DNA of 64,000 nt, taken from contig JALQPE010000071.1 in the NCBI GenBank assembly GCA_030407315.1, positions 1 through 64,000 of the forward strand, given 5' to 3'. The stretch's first letter is position 1. Each line of letters starts with the position of its first letter. The DNA is from Asparagopsis taxiformis (lineage: Eukaryota > Rhodophyta > Florideophyceae > Bonnemaisoniales > Bonnemaisoniaceae). The notes beneath the pieces were generated by a model. It worked only from the letters and a program-made list of their open reading frames with translations. It did not search any database and was not told the origin of the DNA. The position numbers and the translations under genes are program-made. Shown here piece by piece: positions 12,101-20,176 of the stretch.

Positions 12101-12427
12101 GAAAATGCTGGCCAGTTCGTTTACACGACCCGGTCGCACCAAACGGGAGGTCACTGTCGGAAATTTCACTTTGCGAGGATCAACTTGCACTTTAGAAGAG
12201 CTGTACTGAGCAATAGTGATGCTTTTCTCTTCAGCAGAAGGAGAATTGCTCTTCTCCGCTGTAGTATTCATGATACTATTGTCTCCCATTGTAATCCCTG
12301 CAATCTCAGTTCGTTCAATCGGTTCTCTGTTCAAATGTTGTGTAGACGATGAAATCCACAATTGTGGTACCTCCGAGTGCGCTTCCCGTCTCTCAGCTTC
12401 CTCTCTTATACTGTCCGGACAAGACAT
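9167..12427 (-). CDS. ParB-like / Fe(II)-2OG dioxygenase-like fusion protein (intact paralogue)
   Basis: An uninterrupted 1086-residue protein from an ATG at 12427. Residues ~80-210 form a ParB/Srx-like domain: QVDPRKVKFP strand, VRPGRVNEL, the signature DGSHR at 138-142 and a following segment LEANIQTHDVASVSIADN that resembles the ParB N-terminal helix region. Residues ~480-760 are Glu/Ala-rich, partly repetitive and probably coiled or disordered, with basic KKRRR clusters. The C-terminal ~250 residues form a double-stranded beta-helix of the Fe(II)/2-oxoglutarate dioxygenase type: H968-x-D970, distal H1040 in VYHGG, and R1053 as a candidate 2-oxoglutarate ligand. All key residues are present, so the enzyme could be active. 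The family of substrates (DNA base, histone, other) cannot be told from sequence alone; a nucleic-acid substrate is inferred only from fusion to a ParB-like domain inside a transposon. Confidence 0.82.
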   Translation of the reverse strand: MSCPDSIREEAERREAHSEVPQLWISSSTQHLNREPIERTEIAGITMGDNSIMNTTAEKSNSPSAEEKSITIAQYSSSKVQVDPRKVKFPTVTSRLVRPGRVNELASIFMDRGFSTTGTMITVCKMEDNEGDEFYCIDGSHRIAALQLCLEKYSGKNRDSLELVWVQQLIAPNGRLIFDALEVLKLSLEANIQTHDVASVSIADNVCAVIEFLRFSNQMDLPVVRLIPILKEVSYILPSDRNRSENSYRQYINIAKGFNRTDSVAFVYWSSIPSVYNALDRNREIEDARTEGRDPDFSRIDSADMYGCVLDLVNNAIFRNGTDGRGTRDKEWFQWFVLEMTASWTRMRRKRGLVRNIGSGSPFTMRTWLLALLAIYDMAEVVRKWLNSATMEEFVRTDLAAENAKEVGDNDHRIGERIVFVLVDFHDDVVDSSSLRTKNGMFTNSFYDKLEYATGTKAMQETKAEEERERNRMTPGEIEKALVDGAKAEDEEAPTAAEQGNNSTEKETVETSGPVQAEEGVSAEAQAEQEVSAVVEEEQEITPNVVAEEVIPAVATKAIEEAPLSTPKEAEDRPAAAKEGGQERPATRLAAAEKREAERLAVLQKEQERLSASRAERESRARDNSPGRIVREDLPQGRKQSGDTQSLDINLDNSGRMDIDTPGQQAGDAQNRSVILKLRIRTPETYSTSPAEVDKENSGRSRSSGGSGDENESRLDKKRRREDTSAKFSEPNTPDDNIEIGPPREKKSRVNARKRTTGEEAPLFTDEQENSLPDRTFAEDIPEKLPLCVPSNSRMKYYITEEDIDTIRTEIMEAAAGYSTLVCPLGSCESQQYFSYQRRMIDELGYVVLQDIFSSTTVGAATHELFTQMASTFQGTTSGSSASQKNPWKPLRPKDSTGVFKTDRKSICDDLEQESARQYRNKLILELGKAICAENLKLGFGREEAVVFPETGLRLILTAEGSQEQLMHTDVPVREGTGTGPLNSPSYFMMAAGADGFIIRIAKFSHVCLSHPAKDKYRVPVTNVRIPPYSLLVCRTDVYHGGMGFAEGRSSVRYQHPIRSHLSLRTSREKLLQPPFNVNYWERLDI

Positions 12428-13104
12428 TCCCTACCTACGTTCAGTCCTGATGAACCTTACGCTGCACCCGCTCAGCACCTCTGACTCTACCTGATCCTGA
12501 TACCTCCACAAAGCGTTTAGCCCTTTCCATCAATCTACACCTAATAGTATGTACCTCTAGCGCATATAATGCAATCGAACCCGTTTACCTCACCACGTCA
12601 ATTATCATTCATATTCCAACAACCTATTTCATCCACACTCTCCACCTCGCTTCTTCTTCCGTACCATTGATTCCTATCAATCGATTCTACGTGAGTTTTA
12701 TACATTTACTACGATCCACCTCTCCTACAAGTCTGAAAAATTCATTTCTACACTAACTTTTGCTACTCACAAATGAACGGTTCCCGTGCAGGCCACTGCT
12801 TGAATTTCTTCCTATTGGCGTACTCGGCTGCAAAGGATTCATAGACTATTTAAACGGTGATCATATAAATGGTTTTCAATGTGCTCCAATGGACAATACA
12901 CCAAAGAACATCAATATGAATTCATTTCAACTACCTATTCACTACTGCGATTCAGTTTTCTTGCATACCAAATCTCATTGCGTTCCTACCCTAGTCGATT
13001 CAAAATGCTTCCTCTTCGTCAGTTGATCAATATTCCTTATTCCTTACAACGAGCAGGTCCTCTGGACATCCTAAAGTTGGTTACTTAACCTTAACTATCG
13101 ATGA
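12428..13104. other. Upstream region of the intact fusion gene
   Basis: AT-rich intergenic sequence between the start of the gene at 12427 and palindrome cluster 3. It presumably contains the promoter and 5' untranslated region; I see no convincing TATA box, repeat or additional gene. Confidence 0.4.
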
Positions 13105-13532
13105 ATTTGCTGTAATGAAACGTTTTCTTACAGCAAAGTCATCGTTACGATGACTTTGCTGTAAGAAAAGAAAACATTACAGCAGCCATGATTTCTTTAC
13201 CGGGTAAAAAATTGTGGCCGCTGTAATGAAACGTTTTCTTACAGAAAAGTCATCGTAACGATGACTTTGCTGTAAGAAAGCAAATCATTACAGCGGCCAC
13301 AATTTTTTTACCCGGTAAAATTTCTTGCTGATTTTTTACCCGGTAAAAAATTCTTCGGCCACTGCAAGGAAACGGTTCCTTACAGCAAAGTCATCGTTAC
13401 GATGACTTTGCTGTAAGAAAGCAAATCATTACAGCTGCCACGATTTTTTTACCCGGTAAAAAATTCTTGGCCACTGTAATGGAAACGTTTTCTTACAGCA
13501 AAGTCATCGTAACGATGACTTTGCTGTAAGCA
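13105..13532. repeat. Palindrome cluster 3 (four 37-bp palindromes)
   Basis: Copies at 13128-13164, 13239-13275 (one altered base in the left arm), 13380-13416 and 13493-13529, with central bases alternating T, A, T, A. Several TTTACC/GGTAAA palindromes and repeated GGCCGCTGTAATGAAACG-type spacers lie between them. The cluster separates the intact fusion gene from the transposase 3' end. Alternation of the central base means successive copies are in opposite orientation. Confidence 0.85.
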
Positions 13533-13650
13533 TACCTCCCTCCATCCTCTCAGATCCTCTCCCCACTACTTTGCACCAATCCACCACCGCCCTAGAGTGT
13601 ACAATTCATATGTGATGCATCTGGTTATTCATTTTATTCTTCCCTAAAAA

Positions 13651-16600
13651 TCATGCAGCCCTCGGTGGAAATCCGTCTCGCCTACATAGTGCATATATCT
13701 CTCCACCCTCCAGCAGTCCGGGTCCGTGCCTTACCTCCCTCATGTTCTCATCATATTCGCATACACTCCCATTGCAATAGTGCATACCAAACACCTCAGT
13801 GACTCCCTCACTCATCTCCACAATTACTGTTCGTCGCCTCTCTTCGACCTTGAACACTCCTTCATCAGTTTTTTGCAAACCCAGGCAAACTCCATAAGCT
13901 GTACCTTGCTCATCTCTCGCACTCTCGTTCCTCAGGATAAAGAACGCTAGAACAATAAAAAACCGCGGTTCATAATTAATTCTTCCCCGCATTATCTCTG
14001 ATGTGAGACGAGACGCCGGGTACAGAATCGCTTGTGAAGTTGCACCATCCTCACATTTCCTCTGTTCAGGGCAAACAGCATGGATGATAGCTCCTGATTC
14101 TAGAGAGCCAGACCTCTGCACTGTTTTCCTTCCCCACTCTGTCGTAGTGCTTCTAGAAACTCTTCTCACCCATTCGGCATACTTTCCACACCCGCTTGTT
14201 CCGCTTCCGTACCTTTCGGTAAAGAACCGTTTGAAAACACCTACAGCACCCTCTGCCATATCACATTTTCCATTCATGTACTCCTTGACCTCGTCAATAG
14301 ATATACCTCCATGCCCTCTCCACGTCACAATTTCACCATCCGCCGACAATATCTTTCCTCGACGCTGGGAGAGAAGCTGGAGAACCGGTTCCTGGAAGCA
14401 GTTTTTCACTACCTCGTCTTCCACATCTATTTCTCTCCCTAGCTCCTGTGAAAGAACGTTGACCATTTGAGAGCATTCGGACGAGGACCAATGTTGTGGC
14501 TCCATGCCGATTTCGCGCAAAACAATGGCCACTCTCGTCTGCCAGTCATCCGCAAGAACTAATTCCAGCGCTGAAAGCTGTTCGCTTTGGTGATTGGACA
14601 TTCTCACACCTTTCTTCAGCGGCTGATGCATCCGTTCGAATATAAGCTCCTGCACGTGCTTCACAGAGCCGTAGGCAGGAAGCGTATGAACACAAAACTC
14701 GACAAGACGATGAACATTAGGCTTGTCCAAATGTGCTCCTGCTCCCTTCACTTTCCGACAATACTCATTCAACGTCTCCACGTAGTCTACAGTTCTTCCC
14801 AGAATGTATTCATTCCTGCCACCTTCTCCGTCAGCCGTCTCTACTTCATGGGGACCGTCTTTCCACCATACGGGCATGAAACTAATACACGAAACCAGCT
14901 TCTGAAACATCACTACTAGTTTGACGGCCCCATCAAATTTTTCACGATGACCTTCCCCTTTCCCATCCATCATTCGAGCTGCGTTTTCGAATGCCATAGG
15001 TGCTATCAGAAGCACACTGAATATGTCACTCATGTTCATGGAAAGCAGATTGTTGGTTCCAAATAAACGGTTCTGCCTTCCCATCCTGAACTTCTTCAGA
15101 GCGCCCAGAATTTGCAATTCAGCTACCTCTCGAATTCGTGGGCTGGCAGCTGAAATACAAGCGTTCAGTACATCTTGTGCCAGTCCAGACAATAGATGGT
15201 CAGGTGCTATCACTGCGGAACGGTACGGGTCAAAAATTGCTGGGACAACTGAAACTCCGTTTTCCGTCTTCGGTACTTCTTCCTGCACTGCTTCCAAGGA
15301 AGTGCTCAGGACATGAAATGGTAAATCTTCCCCTTCTTCTGCAGCCAGTCCGAGAGTGCGAAGCTGGGTTTCTGTGGCATCCTTACGTGTCGATGCATTC
15401 CGATACTTGCTCCTGGCATGCGTCGATGTTTGCCCGTTCACTACCGAAGTGTATGCATTCTTCGTGCCACCAGTACTGCTCAGGTCATATTTGCGGAAAC
15501 TGCAGATGTGGCACGGAGAGTTTGATGTGTGTCCAAGAACATCCAGGGTATGTGAAACTGCAGGATAGTCTCCAATGCTCCCCACTGGGTCTAGAAATAC
15601 CACAATATCTTCTCCCTCTGCATTTTTCGTTGGGAAACCCTCTGTGCTTCCTCGCACTATATCTTGAACGATATATCGCAATACACAATTTGTGGACACT
15701 CCCGGAGGTGGCAAACCAATCACTCGAACCGCTTGGTAGCTTCCCCTTTTCCGAGGCGGTAGATTGAGAGGTAACATATAGCATCCACCAAAACTTCCCT
15801 TCCTGCTTGTGAATGGTTCAAAGTCATCCGTGTAAAGGAGAAATCGGTAAACAAAGTAGTTTCGACCATCCTCCAGCTTTCCCCAACATGGTGCATCTTC
15901 TCGCGGAGACGCTGGGTGCCATTGCGACCTGTGGTCTCCGAAACCATCCGAGAACACCCCTGAAACACGAATTTCTTCATAGTTGGGGCTTCCTAGTCTA
16001 TCGGGCGGGTTTCTGGCTTCAGCAAAGCTCGCGCCCGGTGAAAAGCAAAGTAACATGGTGGATGCTTCTCCGACCTGCTCTTTCAAATACCTGTTCACCA
16101 ATACGACGTGTGGAACAATATCACCCTCTTCCATTCCAATTGGTAATAGAACGGTTATCACGTCCCCAGCTCGTGTTCCTTTTCCCTTGGCTCCTGCTCC
16201 GATTACACATTGCGATATCGCTCGCAGAGCATGCTGCCTCTCCCATTCCAATAGATGTGACATTCGCGGCTGCAGATATTTTTCGACATGCACATCATGC
16301 TCACCGTCGTGTCGAGCCTCATAGGTAACTATGGTCCTAGCATGAAGTTCCCACAACGACGTAACCGCCACTCTTCTCCTCTTCGGTTTCCCACCATCTC
16401 TGTCATTCTTCCTGAACCCTTTTGCTCTTTCGATGACGGCAACCTGACGAGCTCCTGGATGACATCGGATTCGAATTGCTGTTCCATCAGGTACATAAAT
16501 GTGCTTCAAACCCTTTTTCCCATCGCTGTCAATGGGAACAACTGCTGTGCGAACGAATGGGTCGCTCAAAACACCCCTCCTGCACTTTGCAATGAACGAA

Positions 16601-17454
16601 TCTTCAATGCTGCACTCTGCGGTTGATTTTTCTCCTTCCGAGCTTCGATTGTTCGCATCACTGCGGAATGCTTTAAAGATTGGTCGAGTCTGGACATCTT
16701 TCAGAGCCCATGTGCTTGGGAGTACAATACGAACTTTCGCCATTCCTCCACAATTGTCTCTGTCATCTGTTGTTCCACGGGTTCCTACTGCACCTCGATG
16801 CTGTGCAGCTCTTGCTCCGCTCTTTCGAAGGTCTATCGGAAACTCGATGTCACAGCTCTTTGCATAGCAGTGTTTCCTCAAGAATGGTAGTATCTTCTGT
16901 CGCATCACAGAGTCCGACGGGACGTGCTCACTTGGATCTCTGCGGAAATTCATTCCGAACAGGGTACCTTCATAGTGGGCTCTTGTCATTCTTTGAGTTC
17001 CACTCAGCTGAAGAGCCCCATACATCGCAGGCCATTGTAGTAATGCCTTGAAATCACCACATGCTTCATCCCCAGCATTTCGGTCTATCGGGCCTCCAGT
17101 TGAAATGGAATCAGAACCTCGTCCGGTTGCTTCTTCCGATTCCATTAGCGTGCTCGATGCTACGTAGATGTCACTTCCAGCTTCATCGTTGTTGCTGTAC
17201 ACATCAATACAACCTTCTATTGTGTCACCCATAGGGATTGGGGACTCCAATAGGTCATCTGTGGTACACTCACGTCGTAGCTCATTACCTCTCGGGATTT
17301 CTTTGTTCATGCAGGCTGCATCACTGCTGCGGATTTCTCCCTGCAGTTTCCCAGGAAGCTGTTTACTGGGACTGGCCACATTGAGTGAATCGAATCTCGC
17401 CTTTGTCCTACGACTTGTGGTTTTCTTTCGAATAGGAGTCCGTCTCGGAGCCAT
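13651..17454 (-). CDS. Plavaka/CACTA-like DDE transposase
   Basis: An intact 1267-residue protein from ATG at 17454. The N terminus is basic (RRTPIRKK), consistent with nuclear import and DNA binding. Residues ~535-585 carry a pattern like FLLYTDDFEPFTSRKGS followed by GG-CYMLPLNLPP, as I know it from Plavaka-type CACTA transposases, where this acidic pair lies in the RNase H-like catalytic core. Residues ~617-652 carry DYPAVSHTLDVLGHTS then CHIC, matching the Gly-His plus CxxC insertion of TNP2/Plavaka proteins. Farther on, HLDKPNVHRLVEF and FERMHQPLKKGV fit the C-terminal part of that family. The protein probably cuts and joins the CACTA ends at 20062 and the unseen partner end. The third acidic residue cannot be fixed by eye. 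No frameshift is visible, so the element could be autonomous if its left end exists. Confidence 0.75.
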   Translation of the reverse strand: MAPRRTPIRKKTTSRRTKARFDSLNVASPSKQLPGKLQGEIRSSDAACMNKEIPRGNELRRECTTDDLLESPIPMGDTIEGCIDVYSNNDEAGSDIYVASSTLMESEEATGRGSDSISTGGPIDRNAGDEACGDFKALLQWPAMYGALQLSGTQRMTRAHYEGTLFGMNFRRDPSEHVPSDSVMRQKILPFLRKHCYAKSCDIEFPIDLRKSGARAAQHRGAVGTRGTTDDRDNCGGMAKVRIVLPSTWALKDVQTRPIFKAFRSDANNRSSEGEKSTAECSIEDSFIAKCRRGVLSDPFVRTAVVPIDSDGKKGLKHIYVPDGTAIRIRCHPGARQVAVIERAKGFRKNDRDGGKPKRRRVAVTSLWELHARTIVTYEARHDGEHDVHVEKYLQPRMSHLLEWERQHALRAISQCVIGAGAKGKGTRAGDVITVLLPIGMEEGDIVPHVVLVNRYLKEQVGEASTMLLCFSPGASFAEARNPPDRLGSPNYEEIRVSGVFSDGFGDHRSQWHPASPREDAPCWGKLEDGRNYFVYRFLLYTDDFEPFTSRKGSFGGCYMLPLNLPPRKRGSYQAVRVIGLPPPGVSTNCVLRYIVQDIVRGSTEGFPTKNAEGEDIVVFLDPVGSIGDYPAVSHTLDVLGHTSNSPCHICSFRKYDLSSTGGTKNAYTSVVNGQTSTHARSKYRNASTRKDATETQLRTLGLAAEEGEDLPFHVLSTSLEAVQEEVPKTENGVSVVPAIFDPYRSAVIAPDHLLSGLAQDVLNACISAASPRIREVAELQILGALKKFRMGRQNRLFGTNNLLSMNMSDIFSVLLIAPMAFENAARMMDGKGEGHREKFDGAVKLVVMFQKLVSCISFMPVWWKDGPHEVETADGEGGRNEYILGRTVDYVETLNEYCRKVKGAGAHLDKPNVHRLVEFCVHTLPAYGSVKHVQELIFERMHQPLKKGVRMSNHQSEQLSALELVLADDWQTRVAIVLREIGMEPQHWSSSECSQMVNVLSQELGREIDVEDEVVKNCFQEPVLQLLSQRRGKILSADGEIVTWRGHGGISIDEVKEYMNGKCDMAEGAVGVFKRFFTERYGSGTSGCGKYAEWVRRVSRSTTTEWGRKTVQRSGSLESGAIIHAVCPEQRKCEDGATSQAILYPASRLTSEIMRGRINYEPRFFIVLAFFILRNESARDEQGTAYGVCLGLQKTDEGVFKVEERRRTVIVEMSEGVTEVFGMHYCNGSVCEYDENMREVRHGPGLLEGGEIYALCRRDGFPPRAA

Positions 17455-18415
17455 CTTGATGTTTTTGTTCTTTTCTTCTTCGCTCAGTTTTGTTGCATAG
17501 AATACAACTCTAAACTTCTATGACATGACTACTATCTCAATACAGTACTACTACTTTTAACCGTTACGAAACCTTTCCAGGCTTTCATTCGATCCAATGA
17601 ACTGGTTCACCACAATGCTTTGCCCTATGCTCATTGCTTTATGCACATTGATTGCTATTTCATCCGGACTCAACATCGTTTTGCTATCTTGTATCGCATC
17701 CCCTAACCACAAACCCAGCCAAGATGTATCCATTTCCGGAAAACGGCCGTTTATTTCGCAGTGATGCTCTAGGCACTAATACTGAATCTGATTTTCTCAT
17801 ACACGTACTTCCTACTCGTATACTCTACCATTTTCGGCCCTATTTACAAGTTGAAAGCACAATCTCTCGTTGAATCGTACTCGGTGTGATATCTTAAATT
17901 AGCATAAATTTATATATTGCAATGCAGATTCACTGCTCGCTTGCAACATGAAAATTATAAAATTTCTCCCACACTGCTGTTTCCTAGCCGCCCACATCCA
18001 CGTGGCCCGCTTTGACTGCCTGCCAAGTGTGCTCAGAGCATGCAATGACGTCATCGATATATACCGTCCAAATCATCACTGGAAGCGCGGACTCCTCGTC
18101 CAGGAAAGTGCGCCATTTTTCCTACTCCTCGCCTCCCCCTTTCCAGTAGGCCCCATATGCTAGTGTTTTTCCTATATTTCTGTAGTGATGACGTCATTAT
18201 AGACTAGAGAAGGCGGTAGAAGATACAATAATTTTGCGCCTGTTCTGCCAGGTCATGTGCTTCAAAGCGTAATTCGCACCCTAGGTATCGTTTTTCTGGG
18301 CCTCCCATCGCACCGCTCCGTTTCAAATTCATCCCTCTATTGTTCTCCTACACGTCATTTCCGCCCGCAGAGTGCTACTTAAACAACAGATTCTGGAAAT
18401 CCCTGTTTCCATCTT
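17455..18415. other. Upstream region of the transposase gene
   Basis: Non-coding and AT-rich. Two TGACGTCA words (around 18047-18054 and 18187-18194) lie about 140 bp apart and could bind bZIP-type factors, but this is suggestive only. No ORF of note on either strand. Confidence 0.4.
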
Positions 18416-18552
18416 CATATCCGTCGGAAACAAAGCAACAACTCTGGCTGTGGAAGCAGTATAGATCATCTATACTGCTTCCAAAGCGTAAGTTGTAGAT
18501 CATCAATACTGCTTCCAGAGCCAAAGTTGTTGCTTTGTCTCCGACGGATATG
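18416..18552. repeat. 137-bp imperfect hairpin
   Basis: The arms 18416-18470 and 18498-18552 are inverted copies of about 55 bases with only a few mismatches, beginning CATATCCGTCGG and ending CCGACGGATATG. The left arm and the loop also hold a nested palindrome (GAAGCAGTATAGATCATC, 18453-18481), so two alternative foldings compete. It could be a foldback/MITE remnant, a transcript hairpin or a small-RNA precursor. Its place upstream of the transposase leaves a regulatory role open. Confidence 0.75.
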
Positions 18553-19250
18553 AACCATGATGGTACGTTTCCACAACTCACGCCACTAACCCAGTTTTCT
18601 ATTCGTTTTCTCTTTCTCAGGTTTCCAGTCGGTGAGTGTTCCACTTCTACTTTCATTTATCTTTCTCTCTTACCACTTCTCCACTACTTTTCTTTTCTGC
18701 CTGTGAGTACATATCTCAATTTGGGATGCAATGGTATTTGTTAAGGTACGTTAGTCTCCTAATCACCATCAATTTCCCTCTCCAATTCAACGTCACTAAC
18801 TTGTTTCCTTTCTCTACATCATTTTTTCTTCTTCTCTTCATTTCCTAGCTTATTCATGCAGCTCAATCAGTTGATAGATTTCTAGACTTTTCTAGTAGTT
18901 TTAGTTTTACTCGTCGGAATAGTGTTAGTTGTAGTAGCATTTTTAACATAGGGATTGTTTATTCTCAATGTAGCCTGCGCAAATAAACAAATCCAGAGTG
19001 AAGCTTCCCATATCGCACCCTCTTAGATTGCTACCTATCCTACCGCGTATACCTCTCGCTAGCTCATAGTCACTACGAAATAAAAATTCCTAGCCGTACT
19101 ATTCTGTCCATTCCCATATGAATACCGTCCATGCCCCATCCTCATAGCGCTAGAACTGCCTTCCTCTACCCCAGAAAGATGCCCACGACAGCGTGACGCT
19201 CCATCTCATCCACCACTCCCAGACACCGAATTTTACTATATCAGGACACT
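18553..19250. other. Pyrimidine-rich non-coding stretch
   Basis: Plus-strand pyrimidine-rich tracts ending in CAG and followed by GTGAGT (around 18600-18640) resemble splice sites around a very short exon, but I cannot identify a protein. Nothing else is recognisable. Confidence 0.3.
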
Positions 19251-19255
19251 ACTTT

Positions 19256-19702
19256 TACTGTCTCCAGGTGCTGCCCAGGGCAGCACGAAATACTGTCTCC
19301 AGGTGCTGCCCAGGGCAGCACGAAATACTGTCTCCAGGTGCTGCCCAGGGCAGCACGAAATACTGTCTCCAGGTGCTGCCCAGGGCAGCACGAAATACTG
19401 TCTCCAGGTGCTGCCCAGGGCAGCACGAAATACTGTCTACAGGTGCTGCCCAGGGCAGCACGAAATACTGTCTACAGGTGCTGCCCAGGGCAGCACGAAA
19501 TACTGTCTACAGGTGCTGCCCAGGGCAGCACAAATACTGTCTACAGGTACTGCCCAGGGCAGCACAAAGTACTGTCTACAGGTACTGCCCAGGACAGTGA
19601 AAATCACTGTCTCCAGGTACTGCCCAGGACAGTGAAAATCACTGTCTCCAGGTACTGCCCAGGACAGTGAAAATCACTGTCTCCAGGTACTGCCCAGGAC
19701 AG
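19256..19702. repeat. 35-bp tandem repeat array, about 13 units, subterminal to the CACTA end
   Basis: Units begin TACTGTCTCCAGG and contain the odd palindrome GTGCTGCCC-A-GGGCAGCAC. The first five units are identical, the next ones carry TCTACAGG, then GTACTGCCC, and the last four change to CCAGGACAGTGAAAATC, giving a smooth gradient of variants. Such arrays next to CACTA ends commonly serve as transposase-binding sites in this superfamily; that role here is inferred. Confidence 0.9.
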
Positions 19703-20043
19703 TGCACCGTGTTGGTTCCATCTATTGTCCCAGGCAGCGTATTTCACTATCCGGCCATGTTGCCTTGGCCAATACAAAACACTATCCGCCAACACTGCCC
19801 AGTACAGTAAATTACATCATATCCAACTATTGAATAAATCAGTAATTTTTACTGTCTCCATTCACTGCCTCAGACAGTACTGTGAGACAGTGTTTTTTAC
19901 TGTCTGCAGACAGTGTTCCGTACTGTCTGCCAGACAGTGCAAATCACTGTCTCCAAGTGTGGCATTAATTTTCATTTGCCGCATAGTGATTTTTACTGTC
20001 TCAGACAGTAAAAATCACTGTCTCGCAGTACTGTCTGAGGCCC
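19703..20043. repeat. Dispersed ACTGTC/GACAGT subterminal motifs
   Basis: ACTGTCTC and its complement recur in both orientations, often as palindromes such as ACTGTCTCAGACAGT (19996-20010) and ACTGTCTGCAGACAGT (around 19900). The density rises toward the terminus at 20062, as expected for subterminal repeats of a CACTA element. Confidence 0.8.
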
Positions 20044-20062
20044 CCTTTTCAACACCGTAGTG
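20044..20062 (-). repeat. CACTA-type terminal sequence
   Basis: Read on the minus strand this is CACTACGGTGTTGAAAAGG. CACTA elements start with CACTA plus a short inverted repeat and make 3-bp duplications; the adjacent outside bases are TGT. The partner end was not found, so the terminal inverted repeat and the duplication cannot be confirmed. Confidence 0.65.
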
Positions 20063-20176
20063 TGTATCGCTATGCGGCCATCAGCTGAAGAGCAAATGTT
20101 CCTTATCCGTACATCAGAGGAACACCATGCATGTCATAGGTTCATCATGCGGAAATCTTTGGTACATCTTTAAGGC

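Larger units (their letters stand above)
3503..20062 (-). mobile_element. CACTA/Plavaka-like DNA transposon carrying two ParB-dioxygenase genes
   Basis: Three large genes on the minus strand (two ParB-dioxygenase fusions and a Plavaka-type transposase) lie together. The right end at 20062 reads, on the minus strand, CACTACGGTGTTGAAAAGG, the form expected for a CACTA/EnSpm terminus, and it is backed by about 800 bp of subterminal repeats, also typical of the superfamily. No matching left terminus was found by eye; 3503 is only the point where the broken copy A ends, so the left end is either deleted or outside the window. Palindrome clusters in all intergenic intervals suggest the genes form one unit. 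The membership of the two fusion genes is an inference from their position and the shared palindromes. Confidence 0.6.

Noticed and set aside
7799..13532. CRISPR-like array
   Set aside because: The repeats are long palindromes with similar, not unique, spacers and irregular spacing; no cas gene and a eukaryotic setting.
19193..19670. Repetitive proteins translated from the 35-bp array
   Set aside because: A 35-bp unit shifts frame every copy and remains open on both strands; it is a non-coding tandem repeat.
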